In this document: positions 6,649-8,294 of the stretch, piece by piece
Layout: the number at the start of each line of letters is the position of its first letter
Position numbering within the stretch: the stretch's first letter is position 1
From: Mucilaginibacter sp.
GTDB taxonomy: Bacteria > Bacteroidota > Bacteroidia > Sphingobacteriales > Sphingobacteriaceae
Assembly (NCBI GenBank): GCA_025934475.1
Contig: JAICXZ010000099.1
Location: 1-8,294 of the forward strand
DNA: 8,294 bases
Reading direction: 5' to 3'
Made by a program: the position numbers and the translations under genes
The notes under the pieces: model-generated
What the model saw: only the letters and a program-made list of their open reading frames with translations
What the model was told of the DNA's origin: nothing
Database searches by the model: none

Positions 6649-7782
6649 TCATGCCTTTTTCATCAACACTTTCTTTTTCAACCAATCGCGTACCGGCTCA
6701 TCGTATAATTTCAGGGAAGCGTAGGCAATTGCGATGCTTACGACAACTAACAAGAGACCCATCAGTAATCCTTGTGTTCCCAATTGTATCTTGTTATTGA
6801 CAACCCATGCTGTATATACATAGATCAAAGGGTAATGAGTAATATAAAGGGGGTAAGATATATCACCCAAAAACTTGCATATCCGCTCCGATTTTGCAGT
6901 ATGCAACACTCCGCCCGCGCCAATAGAAACGATTAGCGGGAATATAAAAATCACACAAACGGCTTCATAAATACCATTCATCCATAAATGATGCTCATCA
7001 CCTATGCGCGGAACGCTCAGGACGATAATGATCAGCAGGCTGCACCACCAAAAAGCATTTTTTATGCGAATAATGCCACCGATACGACAAAGTAAAACCC
7101 CGGCAAAAAATGGATAAAGAACCCTGGTAAACCCAACAAAAAGCTGTTCCTTAGTAACCGACCAGCCACCTATAAGATCGCCCTGCGGACCAAAAAGTAA
7201 ATACCCGATCAGCATGCAGCCCGCCAGCGAAACCAAAATTGAAAGTGCGAGCTTTGAAAAACGGCGGACGGCCACCGCATAAAGGATATTGGCTATATAC
7301 TCAAAAAACAACGACCAGGCGGGACCGTTCAATGGGTGCATTTCCTGCCAGCCGCGTATGTCCATTGAAATAGGTACTGGTATCAATGTAGCGCCGATAA
7401 CCATTACTAGCAACATTTTCCAAACCGGGGTGTCGGCGATGTTCGGAAATGCCTGGCCCGCGCCGAAATAAAAAAGGGCCGCACCTATAATTGAACCCAT
7501 AACCACCATGGGCTGCAAACGCACGAGTCGCCGTTTGTAAAAATCCCATTGGGTCATCTTGCTCCAACGGTCGTCATAAGCGTAGGCAACCACAAAGCCC
7601 GACAATAAAAAGAAAAAATCGACAGCCAGGTAGCCGTGATTGATTATTTGAATAAAACGATTGCCCCCAGTAAAAGTCTCAAAGACGTGAAAAACAATAA
7701 CCAGTACAGAAGCCACGCCGCGCAGACCATCAAGGATGGCATAGTGCTGCTTGGACTCAAGATAAGTAGTACTCTTGCTCAT
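6649..7782 (-). CDS. Integral-membrane acyltransferase, family 3 (OafA/YrhL type)
   Basis: 377 residues, a full single-domain length. Family landmarks near the N-terminus are LDGLRGVASVLVIVFHV (17-33), with H32 as the expected catalytic histidine, FFFLLSGFV (56-64), and the basic loop FYKRRLVRLQP (81-91), with the R-x-x-R and R-L-x-P pattern. About ten hydrophobic segments follow, ending in a basic cytoplasmic tail (DWLKKKVLMKKA). Such enzymes move acetyl or other acyl groups across or onto sugars of lipopolysaccharide, capsule, glycolipid or peptidoglycan. The acceptor here is unknown because no sugar-biosynthesis genes adjoin it. There is no fused SGNH domain. It is transcribed away from the GbsR-type regulator across 135 bases and may be under its control. 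A clear -7 box for this gene is not visible. Confidence 0.92.
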   Translation of the reverse strand: MSKSTTYLESKQHYAILDGLRGVASVLVIVFHVFETFTGGNRFIQIINHGYLAVDFFFLLSGFVVAYAYDDRWSKMTQWDFYKRRLVRLQPMVVMGSIIGAALFYFGAGQAFPNIADTPVWKMLLVMVIGATLIPVPISMDIRGWQEMHPLNGPAWSLFFEYIANILYAVAVRRFSKLALSILVSLAGCMLIGYLLFGPQGDLIGGWSVTKEQLFVGFTRVLYPFFAGVLLCRIGGIIRIKNAFWWCSLLIIIVLSVPRIGDEHHLWMNGIYEAVCVIFIFPLIVSIGAGGVLHTAKSERICKFLGDISYPLYITHYPLIYVYTAWVVNNKIQLGTQGLLMGLLLVVVSIAIAYASLKLYDEPVRDWLKKKVLMKKA

Positions 7783-7858
7783 AAATGAATCGATAGTTTA
7801 AAATGGTTATAAATCGGTGATAAAATTTTAGATGGCCTGAATATAAACAATCTAAAAC

Positions 7859-7897
7859 ATGAAAATAAACTTTCATTATTTTTTGAAAATTCAAAAA
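7859..7897. promoter_or_regulatory. Paired 18-bp dyads, candidate operator
   Basis: ATGAAA-N6-TTTCAT (7859-7876) and TTTTTGAA-AA-TTCAAAAA (7880-7897) are perfect-armed inverted repeats of equal length with centres 21 bases apart, about two helical turns. Both contain TGAAAAT. The second covers the -33 box of the regulator promoter. Dimeric winged-helix regulators of the MarR/GbsR type bind palindromes of this size, so autorepression is a reasonable inference. The region is very AT-rich, so some palindromy is expected by chance. Confidence 0.45.
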
Positions 7898-7913
7898 CAT
7901 ATTTTTACCTTTG
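7882..7913 (+). promoter_or_regulatory. Bacteroidota-type promoter of the GbsR-like regulator
   Basis: TTTG (7882-7885), 20 bases, then TACCTTTG (7906-7913): a full match to the Bacteroidota -33/-7 consensus (TTTG and TAnnTTTG). Transcription would be expected to start about 3-6 bases after the -7 box, at or next to the ATG at 7918, so the message would have little or no leader. Confidence 0.7.
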
Positions 7914-7917
7914 ATTC

Positions 7918-8294
7918 ATGGAATTAGCCGAGGGCAAACAACGGTTTATTGAAGCATGGGGAAAGCTGGGCTCGGAGTGGGGTATCAACCGCACAATGGC
8001 GCAGGTACATGCTTTGCTGTTGATCTCGCCCGGCGCTTTGACCACCGAAGAGATCATGGAGCAACTGAGTATTTCGCGCGGTAATGCTAACATGACCCTT
8101 CGCGATCTGATCGGCTGGGGATTGATCGAAAAGCAACACAGACCGGGTGAACGGAAGGAGTACTTTTTTGCTGAAAAAGATGTGTGGGTGATAGCCAAGC
8201 AAGTTGCCCAGGAACGCAAAAAACGCGAGCTGGACCCAATGCTGAAAATCTTGAACGACCTCAGCAATGTTAAGGGGGACGAAAAAGATCCGGA
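7918..8294 (+). CDS. GbsR/MarR-family winged-helix transcriptional regulator, 3' end missing
   Basis: 125 codons are visible before the right edge, with no stop; family members are about 150-180 residues. The start MELAEGKQRFIEAWGKLG is typical of the GbsR-type group. A winged helix-turn-helix spans about residues 28-85: helix ALLLIS, then LTTEEIMEQLSIS (41-53), recognition helix S53-R-G-N-A-N-M-T-L-R62 into L64, and a wing around IEKQHRPGERKEYFF (70-84). A basic helix follows (QERKKRE, about 97-103), where the dimerisation region would begin. GbsR is known from Bacillus as a choline-responsive repressor, but the ligand here cannot be told from sequence and no glycine-betaine genes are present. 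The ATG is fixed by family alignment and by the promoter ending 4 bases before it. It is divergent from the acyltransferase. Confidence 0.9.
   Translation, partial: MELAEGKQRFIEAWGKLGSEWGINRTMAQVHALLLISPGALTTEEIMEQLSISRGNANMTLRDLIGWGLIEKQHRPGERKEYFFAEKDVWVIAKQVAQERKKRELDPMLKILNDLSNVKGDEKDP

Noticed and set aside
7847..7856. TAGATTG on the minus strand as a -7 box for the acyltransferase
   Set aside because: It lacks one T of the consensus and has no -33 TTG at the right distance.

Overview
The window looks like chromosomal DNA from a Bacteroidota bacterium, most likely Sphingobacteriaceae (Mucilaginibacter/Pedobacter-like). The reasons are gene content and promoter style: a giant FG-GAP/VCBS protein with an ASPIC-UnbV domain coupled to a lipoprotein haloperoxidase, a TTTG-N20-TAnnTTTG promoter, and starts without clear Shine-Dalgarno sequences. 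The genus is inferred from recollection of such genomes, not from a search.

Layout. (1) Bases 1-4309, plus strand: a two-gene unit. The first gene is cut by the left edge and encodes a very long calcium-motif beta-propeller protein. Its TGA overlaps the ATG of a PAP2/vanadium-dependent haloperoxidase-like lipoprotein with a complete vanadate pocket. Both products are probably exported. (2) Bases 4310-5041: a 732-base gene-free stretch holding a 230-bp MITE/REPIN-like element, bounded by inverted 27-bp hairpin repeats, and some smaller palindromes. (3) Bases 5042-5815, plus: an eight-helix membrane protein made of two DoxX-like four-helix modules. It converges on (4) 5849-6250, minus: a small NTF2-like (DUF4440/SnoaL-type) protein. 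(5) Bases 6251-6648: a second gene-free stretch packed with short hairpins, four of which form a symmetric 147-bp composite dyad with perfect 15-bp inverted arms. (6) Bases 6649-7782, minus: an integral-membrane acyltransferase of family 3. It is divergent across 135 bp from (7) 7918 to the right edge, plus: a GbsR/MarR-type regulator, cut by the edge, with a consensus Bacteroidota promoter so close to the ATG that the mRNA may be leaderless, and an 18-bp palindrome over the -33 box.

Only the first two genes clearly form a functional unit. The regulator may control itself and perhaps the divergent acyltransferase. I see no defence system, CRISPR array, RNA gene or prophage. The most unusual content is the two non-coding repeat structures. 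They look like members of dispersed repeat families, but that cannot be shown from a single window.
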